Below, in pieces: positions 54,047 through 62,618 of a DNA stretch of 64,000 nucleotides (positions are counted from its first letter, which is position 1; every line of letters begins with the position of its first letter). The notes beneath the pieces were generated by a model, which did no database searches, was not told where the DNA came from, and saw only the letters and a program-made list of their open reading frames with translations. The translations under genes and the position numbers were made by a program. This DNA is from Geosporobacter ferrireducens (GTDB lineage: Bacteria; Bacillota; Clostridia; Peptostreptococcales; Thermotaleaceae), in NCBI RefSeq assembly GCF_001750685.1, contig NZ_CP017269.1:1529416-1593415 (forward strand), read 5' to 3'.

Positions 54047-55603
54047 TTATATCTGACCAGTATCCTGCGCTGAAACTATAGTCTCATCATTAATTGCTTT
54101 TTCTTCTCTAAGCGATTGATAGAGGCAGTAGATCATAATCAGCATCAAAAACGCAAATGGGAAGGTAAGGGCAAACGAAACGGCTTGAACAGCTGATAAC
54201 CCCCCTGCTAACACCAGAGCAACTCCAATTCCTCCTGAAATGATACCCCAAAATACCCTTAGTCCGCTCGAAGGATTTAAATTTCCACTCGATGTCATCA
54301 TGCTGATAACATACGTTGAAGAATCAGCCGAAGTGACAAAAAATATTGCGACGATAATCATTGTAAGAACTGACAATAATCCTGTCATAGGAAAGTGAGT
54401 GAACATTGTAAAAATAGCACTAGTTAGTTCAGTATGGGCAGCTTCAGTAATTCCACCAGTACCAAACATCTCAATATGCATTGCTGATCCGCCCAGAATG
54501 GCGAACCATATACAACTTAGAAGAGTAGGTGCTACCAGAACACCAAGCACAAACTCCCGAATTGTTCTGCCTCTGGAGATTCTAGCTAAAAAGCTTCCTA
54601 CGAAAGGTACCCAGGTAATCCACCATGCCCAGTAAAAAATAGTCCAGGTACCAACCCAATCATATCCGGTGTGTTCTGCCACAACTCCTTGTGTGTCCAG
54701 AAAAAAACTCATCCATAGAATGTTCTGTGCGTAGGATCCGATGGATTCTATCATTATATTAATAATGAATCTGGTAGGGCCTGACAGAAAAAGGAAAGCC
54801 ATTAACATAAGAGCCAGACTCATGTTGATATTACTCAGCCACTTAATCCCTTTTTCAACGCCTGTTACTGCAGATATTATGAACATAACTGTTATGACTG
54901 CAATAACCACAATTGATGTAGTTACCGTGTTGGGGATATCATAAACAAAGTTTAAGCCAGTGGTAATGGTCATTGCACCTAGTCCCAGTGAAGTGGCTAT
55001 ACCAAAGAGTGACACAATGATTGTAAAGGTATCTACAGCCTTCCCAGTAGGCCCTTTCATTCCTTTTTCACCAAGGACAGGTAGAAGAGTCGAACTGATC
55101 AGCCCGGGCATGTCTTTACGAAACTGAAAGTATGCAAGACAAAGAGCAACCACACCGTAGCTTGCCCAGGGATGTAGGCCCCAGTGGAAAAAGGAATACC
55201 TCATGGCTTCAACTGCAGCAGCTGCGGTTCCTGGTTCGGCAAAAGGCGGTCCTGCAAAATGATAGATCGGTTCTGCAACTCCCCAAAAAACCAAACCAAT
55301 CCCCATACCTGCACTGAAGAGCATTGAAAACCAGCTGAACAAACTGAATTCTGGTTTTTCATCATCTTTTCCCAATCTCATTTCGCCATATTTGCTAAAT
55401 GCTAACGTGAAACAAACTATTAAAAAGATGATTCCACACAGCAGGTAATACCATCCGAAATTACTAATAAAAAATCTAAAAATTGAATTAAATACTTTTT
55501 GAACTCCAATTGGTTTAACCATCGTAACAGCCACAAAAATCAAACAAAAAACCGCTGAAACTTCAGAGATTGTTTTATCGTAATTACCAAAATATTTTTT
55601 CAT
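54047..55603 (-). CDS. BCCT-family carrier (betaine/carnitine/choline type), copy 1
   Basis: 518 residues and about twelve membrane segments. BCCT signature: AGMGIGLVFWGVAEPIYHF (segment 3), MRYSFFHWGLHPWASYG, and the aromatic segment GTWTIFYWAWWITWVPFVGSFLARISRGRTIREFVLG that forms the substrate box. The glycine motif GMGIG is the sodium-coupled/glycine-betaine version, whereas CaiT-type antiporters have a Met in the sodium site. AAAGGGGG supports the start. It is the last gene of the demethylation island, separated from copy 2 by a terminator, so it has its own promoter. Confidence 0.94.
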   Translation of the reverse strand: MKKYFGNYDKTISEVSAVFCLIFVAVTMVKPIGVQKVFNSIFRFFISNFGWYYLLCGIIFLIVCFTLAFSKYGEMRLGKDDEKPEFSLFSWFSMLFSAGMGIGLVFWGVAEPIYHFAGPPFAEPGTAAAAVEAMRYSFFHWGLHPWASYGVVALCLAYFQFRKDMPGLISSTLLPVLGEKGMKGPTGKAVDTFTIIVSLFGIATSLGLGAMTITTGLNFVYDIPNTVTTSIVVIAVITVMFIISAVTGVEKGIKWLSNINMSLALMLMAFLFLSGPTRFIINIMIESIGSYAQNILWMSFFLDTQGVVAEHTGYDWVGTWTIFYWAWWITWVPFVGSFLARISRGRTIREFVLGVLVAPTLLSCIWFAILGGSAMHIEMFGTGGITEAAHTELTSAIFTMFTHFPMTGLLSVLTMIIVAIFFVTSADSSTYVISMMTSSGNLNPSSGLRVFWGIISGGIGVALVLAGGLSAVQAVSFALTFPFAFLMLIMIYCLYQSLREEKAINDETIVSAQDTGQI

Positions 55604-55913
55604 TACTTACCCCCTTTGATTCCATTGGCTAATTTTTACAATCAATTGATTTAACCCTTGAAATATTTCTGTTTCTACTGGGCTGTAATAAATGTGCTTA
55701 GGGCTTGCAAATAGACATCTTTCTTTTTAAAAAATCTGCCCCTTACATCTTTATTGTATAACATTCCCTGTTTCATTGTACTTTTTATTTTCCCATTGTA
55801 AAAGTTCTGATGCTACATCTCCTGCATAATCTTTGATAAGAGTATTTCCCCAGTCTTTATTTATATATGGAAGTTATTTCTTTATTAGTTATACATTTAT
55901 ACGATGCAATACG
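55604..55913. other. Spacer upstream of BCCT copy 1
   Basis: About 310 bases between the BCCT copy 1 start and the terminator of copy 2. ACGATGCAAT at 55901-55910 is identical to a word in the candidate activator site at 60886-60895. I found no GG-N10-GC sigma54 promoter here. Confidence 0.35.
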
Positions 55914-55966
55914 AAAAGTATGTTAAGGCCTCTCCTGTCTATAACCTTAACATACTTTTCTTTTTA
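55914..55966 (-). terminator. Strong terminator after BCCT copy 2
   Basis: AAAAGTATGTTAAGG (55914-55928) and its perfect complement (55945-55959) form a 15-pair stem with a 16-base loop, flanked by A/T runs on both sides. Confidence 0.88.
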
Positions 55967-55981
55967 AAATTATTAATCCAG

Positions 55982-57583
55982 CTATTCCAAGCTCTTTAAC
56001 TTTTCTATGTCTTTCATTTTACTGTTTTCAAAGGTTCCAACCATATCATAATCTTCAACGTTTTTCATAGATTTTACATATGCCACACACATAACTAATC
56101 CTAGTAATAATATTGGTAACCCGCATACTACCACAGCTGTCTGTAATGCATTCAGCCCACCACTCATTAGTAATACGAAGGCCATGCCTCCCATTAACGC
56201 ACCCCAGAAGATTTTTAAAATGTTAGGAGCATCCTGTTCATTTTTATTGCTTTCATAACTAGCTGAAGTCATATTCGCAAGAGTGAGTGTCATAGATTCT
56301 GCCAATGTAACAAAGGAGAAAATAATAGCTAAAAATCCTAAAATCGTTAACAAGGCTGGTAAAGGTAAGTTCTTTAAAAAAGCAAACATAGCAACCTCTA
56401 GACCGAATGTCGAAATCTCACCAGATAAGGATATCCCTTGGAAAAGTTCCATAAAAATACTTGCACTTCCGAATACTCCAAACCATACAACTGCAAATAC
56501 AGCTGGAGCAAAAAAGTTTACCATTACAAATTCTCTAATGGTTCTCCCCTTAGCTAGCTTTACTAAAAACAACCCTACCATAGGCGCAAACGCTAACCAC
56601 CAAGACCAATAGAATATTGTCCATCCTCCGACCCATCCACTTTGGAGCGCTGGCTCCAAATATAGGGATTGAGCAAGCATTGTGTTTAAATAGTCTCCCA
56701 AGGCCGAAGTTGTATTGTTTAAGATATATAATGTAGGTCCAAAAACAAATACCCAAGCCAATAAAGCAAAATAGATATATACATTTAGATTACTAATCAA
56801 AGCAATACCCTTATGCAGTCCAGTACAGGCTGCTACCGTGTAAAATACAGCCATAGCTGCAATGATAGCAAACCAAACCAATATCATAGATTCAAAGCTA
56901 ATGCCAGTAGTATATCCTAGGCCGCCGGCCAATTGCATAGCACCTATTCCCAGGGAGGTTCCAATGCCAGCCACGATACTAAAAATGCATAGAGCGTCTA
57001 TTAAGTTTCCTGTAAGTCCATCTACCTTCTGTCCTAAAATGGGGTATAGGCCTGTGCTAATTTTGAATTTTTTTCCGGAATTATAGTATAAAAATGCAAC
57101 AAACAAACCAAATGACGTATATGTAGCATATGGGTGTAGTGCCCAATGTAAATATACAGTCCTCAATGCAACCTCTGCTGCTTCAGCCGAACTAGGTGTT
57201 ACGCCTAAAAAAGATGCTGGATTTGTAAAGTTTCCAAGTGGTTCTGCAACACCATAAAACACTATTCCAATAGCAATTCCTGATGTAAGGGCAATTGCAA
57301 ACCATGTAAAAAACGACATCTCTGGTTTTGCTTCTGGCCCACCTAATACAATACTGCCATACTTACTGAAACCTGCCCATAGTACAAATACAAATAATAT
57401 ACTCATACCCAAAGCATAAAACCAACTAAAATAGGTTATACAAAAATTAAACGCACTACTAGCTATCACGCCTAAAGATTTAGGAAATATTACGCCAAAT
57501 AATACAACAGCAACCAATAATATGGCAGGTGGAAAAAATATTTGCTTATTGACAATACTAGCTATTGTTTTGTTTTCTTTCAT
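55982..57583 (-). CDS. BCCT-family carrier, copy 2
   Basis: 533 residues from ATG 57583, chosen because AAAGGA lies about 12 bases upstream (the ORF is open to an earlier TTG). Twelve membrane segments and the BCCT signatures: TSGIAIGIVFYGVAEPLGNF, LHWALHPYATYTSFG, GWTIFYWSWWLAFAPMVGLFLVKLAKGRTIREFV. The glycine motif is GIAIG, unlike GMGIG in copy 1, so the two may differ in coupling or ligand. It follows the methyltetrahydrofolate methyltransferase gene by 95 bases and belongs to the same operon. Confidence 0.93.
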   Translation of the reverse strand: MKENKTIASIVNKQIFFPPAILLVAVVLFGVIFPKSLGVIASSAFNFCITYFSWFYALGMSILFVFVLWAGFSKYGSIVLGGPEAKPEMSFFTWFAIALTSGIAIGIVFYGVAEPLGNFTNPASFLGVTPSSAEAAEVALRTVYLHWALHPYATYTSFGLFVAFLYYNSGKKFKISTGLYPILGQKVDGLTGNLIDALCIFSIVAGIGTSLGIGAMQLAGGLGYTTGISFESMILVWFAIIAAMAVFYTVAACTGLHKGIALISNLNVYIYFALLAWVFVFGPTLYILNNTTSALGDYLNTMLAQSLYLEPALQSGWVGGWTIFYWSWWLAFAPMVGLFLVKLAKGRTIREFVMVNFFAPAVFAVVWFGVFGSASIFMELFQGISLSGEISTFGLEVAMFAFLKNLPLPALLTILGFLAIIFSFVTLAESMTLTLANMTSASYESNKNEQDAPNILKIFWGALMGGMAFVLLMSGGLNALQTAVVVCGLPILLLGLVMCVAYVKSMKNVEDYDMVGTFENSKMKDIEKLKSLE

Positions 57584-57678
57584 GTTAGCTATCATTCCTT
57601 TCGCTATGCCCAAGGCACAAAATTTGTGAATTTTGGAATGTTGTCGGTTACTGCGATGTACTAGCTCAACAAGGTAGA

Positions 57679-58479
57679 TTAAAATTCGAATTTTTTCTTT
57701 CTAAATGCCTTTAGATAGTTTTTACAGGATCTATCCTTTCCAGCCAAAGTTTCAGCTACAATGATATTGGCCATCATTTTTTTATCTAATGGGTTTACCA
57801 TAAGTCCATCAAGTCCCTTTGCTATAGCCATAACAGCGAATATACTATTCATATATTTTCTATCGGGTAAGCCAAAGGATATGTTTGAAAGTCCACACAT
57901 AAAATGAACCTCAGGAAATGCTCTTCTGATATCTTCAACCGCATGAATAAACTCAACACCAAAACTGTCATTGGTTCCAATAGGCTGTACCAGCGGGTCT
58001 AGAAAGATATTCTCAATTTTGACGCCATTTTGTACTAGCTTATTTACTAGTTCATCTGCGATCGTTACTCTTTCCTTTCTTGTTTGGGGCATACCTTTAT
58101 CACTCATACATAGTGCTACTATCCTTAAATCCGTATTTCTAACAATGGACATCACCTGATCATACCTATCTTTTTCTAACGATATTGAATTGATCATAGG
58201 AATTCCTTTAGTGTGAGCAGCAAGTCCTCTTTCCAGAGCTGCTGCACTTGGACTATCTATGCAACAGGGTAAGTCCACAGCCGCTTGTACATTTTTTACA
58301 AGCCACTCTAAGCACGCTGCTTCCTCCTCAACAAATATCCCTGCATTAACATCTATATAGTCCGCACCTGCCTCTTCTTGTTCCCTGGCTATCTGCCTGA
58401 TATACTCACTACTTTGCTCTTTTATAGCTTGCCCAATTACTTTACGACTTGCATTTATTAACTCGCCAACAATATACAT
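57679..58479 (-). CDS. Methyltetrahydrofolate:corrinoid methyltransferase (MtgA/AcsE-like, MtrH family)
   Basis: 266 residues forming a pterin-binding TIM barrel. Motifs: VGELINASRK near the start, GADYIDVNAG (35-45), CCIDSPS (70-76), MINSISLEKDRY, IFLDPLVQPIGTND, GLSNISFGLPDRKYMN. It would take the methyl group from the methylated corrinoid protein and pass it to tetrahydrofolate, feeding the Wood-Ljungdahl or one-carbon pathway. It is located between the corrinoid protein and a BCCT carrier. GGGAGATGAGGG supports the start. Confidence 0.93.
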   Translation of the reverse strand: MYIVGELINASRKVIGQAIKEQSSEYIRQIAREQEEAGADYIDVNAGIFVEEEAACLEWLVKNVQAAVDLPCCIDSPSAAALERGLAAHTKGIPMINSISLEKDRYDQVMSIVRNTDLRIVALCMSDKGMPQTRKERVTIADELVNKLVQNGVKIENIFLDPLVQPIGTNDSFGVEFIHAVEDIRRAFPEVHFMCGLSNISFGLPDRKYMNSIFAVMAIAKGLDGLMVNPLDKKMMANIIVAETLAGKDRSCKNYLKAFRKKKFEF

Positions 58480-58507
58480 ACGCCCTCATCTCCCTTTAGT
58501 TATTAGC

Positions 58508-58552
58508 ATAAAGCTAACTGAAGGACACAACGTTCGCAACAGTCAGCTTTAT
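58508..58552 (-). repeat. Intercistronic hairpin between corrinoid-protein and methyltransferase genes
   Basis: On the plus strand ATAAAGCTAACTG (58508-58520) faces CAGTCAGCTTTAT (58540-58552), 12 of 13 pairs plus a wobble. There is no T run. It probably stabilises the corrinoid-protein mRNA and lowers downstream expression. Confidence 0.6.
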
Positions 58553-58585
58553 CATTAATGTTAATAGATCTCTAATTTATCATCC

Positions 58586-59209
58586 TTATGCCATAAACTG
58601 CTTTACTAACTCTACACATGTAGGTGCATCGATCCCATATCCATCGGCGCCTATTTTTTCTGCATATTCCCGGGATACAGGTGCTCCTCCTACGATTACC
58701 TTGGTATCTAATCCTGCTTCTCTTATTTTTTTAATGGTTTCTTCCATGGCTGGCATAGTTGTGGTTAATAGCGCTGAAAGCCCTATTACGGTTGCTCCTG
58801 TTTCTTTAATTTTCTCTAAAAAAACTTCTGGTTCACTATCCATCCCCACATCAATAACATCATATCCAGCCCCTTCAACCATCATAGCGCAGAGGTTTTT
58901 GCCGATATCATGTAAATCTCCCTTTACAGTTCCAATAATAAATATTCCCTTGCTTTTCGCCTCATCCCCCTTTAACAATGGTTTTATTTCTTCAAGCCCT
59001 GCCTTCATCGTCTCTGCCGCCATTAGCATTTCAGGTACATATAGCTCTCCAGCTGAAAACAGCTTGCCTACCTCGTCCATTGCACCAATCAAACCTTGCT
59101 CTAGTATTTCTTTTAAATCTGTCCCTGTTGCTATTTCAGCCTTCACTAGCTCTACTATCGCATCCTCTTCAAACTCTAATACAGCATCAAATATCTTTTG
59201 AATACTCAT
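58586..59209 (-). CDS. Corrinoid protein (MtgC/MttC/MtbC-like)
   Basis: 207 residues. Helical cap domain 1-85 (GLIGAMDEVGKLFSAGELYVPEMLMAAETMKAGLEEIKP), then the B12-binding Rossmann domain with DLHDIG (98-103; His 100 is the lower cobalt ligand), GLSALLTTTMPAMEETI and VGGAPVSREYAEKIGADGYGIDA. It shuttles the methyl group between the MttB-type enzyme and the methyltetrahydrofolate enzyme. It is 71 bases after the methyltransferase gene, with GGGAGG. Confidence 0.96.
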   Translation of the reverse strand: MSIQKIFDAVLEFEEDAIVELVKAEIATGTDLKEILEQGLIGAMDEVGKLFSAGELYVPEMLMAAETMKAGLEEIKPLLKGDEAKSKGIFIIGTVKGDLHDIGKNLCAMMVEGAGYDVIDVGMDSEPEVFLEKIKETGATVIGLSALLTTTMPAMEETIKKIREAGLDTKVIVGGAPVSREYAEKIGADGYGIDAPTCVELVKQFMA

Positions 59210-59280
59210 GATGATTCCTCCCTTAATTTTAAAATTTGCCTCAATGAATCTATCTATTTATACTTCAGGTCATTAGTAAA

Positions 59281-60711
59281 TTAAACTTTTTTAATGTCCT
59301 CCGGCTTCATCCCAATCTTTAACATGTATTCATCCAGTTTCTTTTCTATAACAGGATCTAATTCCGGCTTCACATAAGCCGCCAACTGTTTTTCAATTCT
59401 GCTATTCATAGATTCATAAAGAGCCTCGTTAGGATTTTTCCCGGATGGTAAGTTAGACCTCAAACTAACTTGTGGCGTATAGGTTTTTCTACAATTCTTA
59501 ACTGTATGCTTTTGGTTTAGGAAAGTACCGCCATTGATAGCCACATTTCTTATCGTATCCAAAGCTAGAGTATTTTCATTGACTTCAATATCCTCAGAAT
59601 AATTAGCATATCTATCTATCACTTCAAAATCTAACATGATTTTTTCGTAACTCATGGCTGCAAATGAGTCTAAAATTCCTGCTGCATGCATAACAAGGTT
59701 TGCTTTATATGTATTTGTGTGGAATAAGCACATAGCTGTTTCAACTCCAGCTTGAGCAGTAACCCCTTTTGCATCAGATAAAGCTCCGCCACTTCTACAA
59801 GCTAAACCATACTTTTTAGCAAGTAAAGCTCCATATCTCCCAGCCTTTATTAGCTCTGGTGTTCCTATAGATGCGTTTCCTGATTGAACATTTGATCCAT
59901 AGCATGCAAATTCATACAATACAGGATTCCCTGGATTTACAAGTTGAGTCAAAACGATAGAACTTAACATTTCAGCATTAGACATTGCAATGGCACCGGC
60001 CAGTGTAACAGGAGCTGTCCCCCCAGGCATACAGGCTGAACAGACAGCAATTGGTTGATTATACTCACAACCAAGGAGTAGTGTATCTATTGCATTTGCA
60101 TCTACTCTAAGTGGGCTAGTAGGAGTAGATAGTACTATATATCTCGCTTTTTTTCTTAATTCTTCCTTCCCTCCAAATACAATCTCTAACATATTCATGA
60201 TATCTTTCTGATCCTTTTTAACCCCTTGAATACCAAAAATCACTTTTGAAGAACGTTTTATTGTGGCATAGATCATTGCTGGTATACTAATATCTGCAGC
60301 AATATCTGAAGGCTGTACAAGAATACCCCCATTTACTTTAAATGACTTTTCCATGTGAAATAGATTAGCCATCTTGAGGTAATCATCAAACAAAGCTTCT
60401 CTAACGCTACCATCTGTGTTGATAATCATTGGGGATCCATATCCAGGACAATAATTTATATCCCTTGTATTAACATTGATAAAATAGTTCTCATCCCTGC
60501 CGTAAACTATAAACTCCTTCGTTGCCATAGCTAAATACTTATCTATTTGCTCCTCTGTAAAGTACGTCCTTCCATTTTCCTGTCTGAAACCATTTGTCTT
60601 AAAAATTTCATTTGCTTCCTCGCTACCAAATTCAACTCCAATTTCCCCTAGTATTTTTAAACTCGCTCGATGAATTTCTTCTACTGCCAATAATTCTTTT
60701 TCATAATCCAT
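59281..60711 (-). CDS. MttB-superfamily methyltransferase (non-pyrrolysine, MtgB-like)
   Basis: 476 residues from ATG 60711. Family stretches: SLKILGEIGVEFGSEEANEIF, INYCPGYGSPMIINTDGSVREALFDDYLKMANLFH, IAVCSACMPGGTAPVTLAGAIAMSNAE, GNASIGTPELIKAGRYGALLAKKYGL, MHAAGILDSFAAMSYEKIMLDFEVID. The frame contains no internal TAG, so it is a non-pyrrolysine member, the group that demethylates glycine betaine, carnitine, proline betaine or gamma-butyrobetaine. The two BCCT carriers nearby support a quaternary amine. First gene of the operon, behind a sigma54 promoter. Confidence 0.95.
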   Translation of the reverse strand: MDYEKELLAVEEIHRASLKILGEIGVEFGSEEANEIFKTNGFRQENGRTYFTEEQIDKYLAMATKEFIVYGRDENYFINVNTRDINYCPGYGSPMIINTDGSVREALFDDYLKMANLFHMEKSFKVNGGILVQPSDIAADISIPAMIYATIKRSSKVIFGIQGVKKDQKDIMNMLEIVFGGKEELRKKARYIVLSTPTSPLRVDANAIDTLLLGCEYNQPIAVCSACMPGGTAPVTLAGAIAMSNAEMLSSIVLTQLVNPGNPVLYEFACYGSNVQSGNASIGTPELIKAGRYGALLAKKYGLACRSGGALSDAKGVTAQAGVETAMCLFHTNTYKANLVMHAAGILDSFAAMSYEKIMLDFEVIDRYANYSEDIEVNENTLALDTIRNVAINGGTFLNQKHTVKNCRKTYTPQVSLRSNLPSGKNPNEALYESMNSRIEKQLAAYVKPELDPVIEKKLDEYMLKIGMKPEDIKKV

Positions 60712-60756
60712 CAATATGACCCCTTTCCTTTAATTTTGAATTTGTTATAATCATAA

Positions 60757-60772
60757 AGCGAATTCTATGCCA
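60757..60772 (-). promoter_or_regulatory. Sigma54 (-24/-12) promoter of the methyltransferase operon
   Basis: On the minus strand TGGCAT (60772-60767), five bases, TCGCT (60761-60757): GG and GC are spaced exactly ten bases apart as sigma54 requires (consensus TGGCAC-N5-TTGCA). It lies about 45 bases before the MttB-type start codon, and the upstream gene encodes a sigma54 activator. Confidence 0.78.
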
Positions 60773-60807
60773 AAAAAAAAACAACCTTCATATACATGAA
60801 AGTCGTT
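60772..60807 (-). terminator. Terminator after the sigma54 activator gene
   Basis: On the minus strand AACGACTTTCAT, loop GTAT, ATGAAGGTTGTT (60807-60780) form a 12-pair stem with two wobbles, then nine T (60780-60772). The T run ends where the sigma54 -24 element begins. Confidence 0.8.
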
Positions 60808-60889
60808 GAAATTACTAGTATCTTATTTTTTTATACAAGAAAAACATAATGGATTTGTAATAATTTATTACACCTAATTTCCTCCACGA

Positions 60890-60933
60890 TGCAATTTTGC
60901 AATAATATTCAAAATTGTCTGTTTTTATTGCAT
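60890..60933 (-). promoter_or_regulatory. Candidate upstream activator sequence
   Basis: TGCAA-TT-TTGCA (60890-60901) is a small dyad 118 bases upstream of the -24 element, a usual distance for sigma54 activator sites. Another TTGCA word follows at 60928-60932. The same ACGATGCAAT word occurs upstream of BCCT copy 1. Confidence 0.45.
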
Positions 60934-60939
60934 ATAGTA

Positions 60940-62439
60940 CTATTTTAGTACATATTCTGTCAGCTGCTCTAAATTCATATCTAATTTTTTTAATTTATTA
61001 TATAGAACGCCTCGATGAAGAGATAATTGTCGCGCTGTTGCAGCAATATTTCCTTTATTACTTATCAAAGCATTGAGAATCAATTGCCTCTCATAATGAT
61101 TTAATTCCTCATTCAAATCTATTTGTTTTGCATCATCAACGCAATGCGGTTTAATAACCTGTTTCTGAGTACTTATCATTTGATTATTAATTAATATGGG
61201 AAAAAAATCTAATAATAGTACTTTTTCATAACTATTAGAAAGATTCAATGCACTTTCTACCATATGTTCTAGTTCCCTTACATTACCAGGCCAATGATAT
61301 CGAAGGCAGGCTTCTAGTAATTTGTCATCTACTGCCTCAAATTGGGTATCAAAGACCGTATTATATTTATTCATAAAATAATATATCAATAGGTTAATGT
61401 CTTCAATACGCTCTCTTAATGGCGGTATTCTAATTGTCACAGTAGCAATCCTATAATATAGGTCTTGTCTTAACTGACCTAACGCAATTGCTTTATCGGG
61501 TTCTATATTCGTCGAACTTATAACTCTACATTTCACCTCTCTGTCTTTTAAATCACCTATCCTCCTGTACTTTTTTTCCTGCAGTACACGTAATAATTTT
61601 GCTTGCATATCGATAGGCATAGAATTGATTTCATCTAGAAATAGAGTTCCCTCCCTTACCTGCTCAAATAATCCTGGTGTCTCCGTGGCTCCTGTAAAGG
61701 CTCCCTTTACTGTTCCAAATAGTATACTTTCCAGTAAATTGCTAGGAATAGCTGAACAATTTACTCCTATAAAAGATTCATTATAATCATTACCAGCATT
61801 ATGAATGCCTTGTGCGAAAAGTTCTTTACCAGTTCCTGTCTCTCCATACAACATAATATTTGATTTATGCTTAGCAACCCTATATGCATTTTCAACACAT
61901 AACTCAATTGCTGGCGTCTCACCTATAATATCCTCTAAGCTATATCTTGTACCATTAATAGGAATATTTACTTTTTTGCTTTTTCGTAATTGTTGCTGTA
62001 GTTCATAGATATGCATGATCATATCATCCATTTTTGTCACATCTTTCGTGATAGAAAAACAACCCATTACTTCATCGTCTTGAGAATATGGATACATGCT
62101 ATGAACAATATGTACTGTTTTGCCACTGGGAATTGTATAATACATTCTCTCATTCTCAATAGGTTTCTTCCCTTGAATCAACGGTAAAACTACATTTGTA
62201 TCCCATATATCCTTCTCTTTTTTTCCAACTAGCATATCTCTTGTTTGTCCTTCAACCTTCTCACTAGCCCGGTTCATATAAATTAGGTGCCCTGATTGAT
62301 CATAGGCATAAATTGCTTCATCAATCTGATCTAATATTCGCTCAAATAAGTTATTTCTGTTCTGAAATTCATGGAGTTTAATATTTAGCTTAAATAATTC
62401 TTCTTGCAATTGAGCGAGCCTTTTATTATCTTCATTCAT
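60940..62439 (-). CDS. Sigma54-dependent activator with PAS domain
   Basis: 499 residues. N-terminal coiled region 5-30; PAS domain about 30-137 (ERILDQIDEAIYAYDQSGHLIYMNRASEKVEGQ); AAA+ domain with Walker A GETGTGKE (199-206), sigma54-contact GAFTGA (246-251), Walker B LFLDEI (266-271), and arginine-finger region; Fis-type helix-turn-helix at the end (GNIAATARQLSLHRGVLYNKLKKL). It lacks a receiver, so it responds directly to a ligand, perhaps the methylated amine. It is followed by the sigma54 promoter it probably drives. Confidence 0.95.
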   Translation of the reverse strand: MNEDNKRLAQLQEELFKLNIKLHEFQNRNNLFERILDQIDEAIYAYDQSGHLIYMNRASEKVEGQTRDMLVGKKEKDIWDTNVVLPLIQGKKPIENERMYYTIPSGKTVHIVHSMYPYSQDDEVMGCFSITKDVTKMDDMIMHIYELQQQLRKSKKVNIPINGTRYSLEDIIGETPAIELCVENAYRVAKHKSNIMLYGETGTGKELFAQGIHNAGNDYNESFIGVNCSAIPSNLLESILFGTVKGAFTGATETPGLFEQVREGTLFLDEINSMPIDMQAKLLRVLQEKKYRRIGDLKDREVKCRVISSTNIEPDKAIALGQLRQDLYYRIATVTIRIPPLRERIEDINLLIYYFMNKYNTVFDTQFEAVDDKLLEACLRYHWPGNVRELEHMVESALNLSNSYEKVLLLDFFPILINNQMISTQKQVIKPHCVDDAKQIDLNEELNHYERQLILNALISNKGNIAATARQLSLHRGVLYNKLKKLDMNLEQLTEYVLK

Positions 62440-62618
62440 AATAACATTTCCTCCAAACTCAATTAGCTATCCGTTCTTCAGCTTATATTAGTCTACCGTT
62501 TTCATAATCTTAGTTGCTAATAAAAACTTGCCAGAATATATTTGTTGCTAACATTTTCAACACAAATTCTCTACTTCCTTCCTGAAAATCATAATATGTT
62601 TAAAAAATCAGCCGAAGT

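Noticed and set aside
55604..55913. Second sigma54 promoter before BCCT copy 1
   Set aside because: No GG-N10-GC pair was found on the minus strand in this spacer.
59281..60711. Pyrrolysine in the MttB-family enzyme
   Set aside because: The frame is continuous over 476 codons with no internal TAG, so it is the non-pyrrolysine type.
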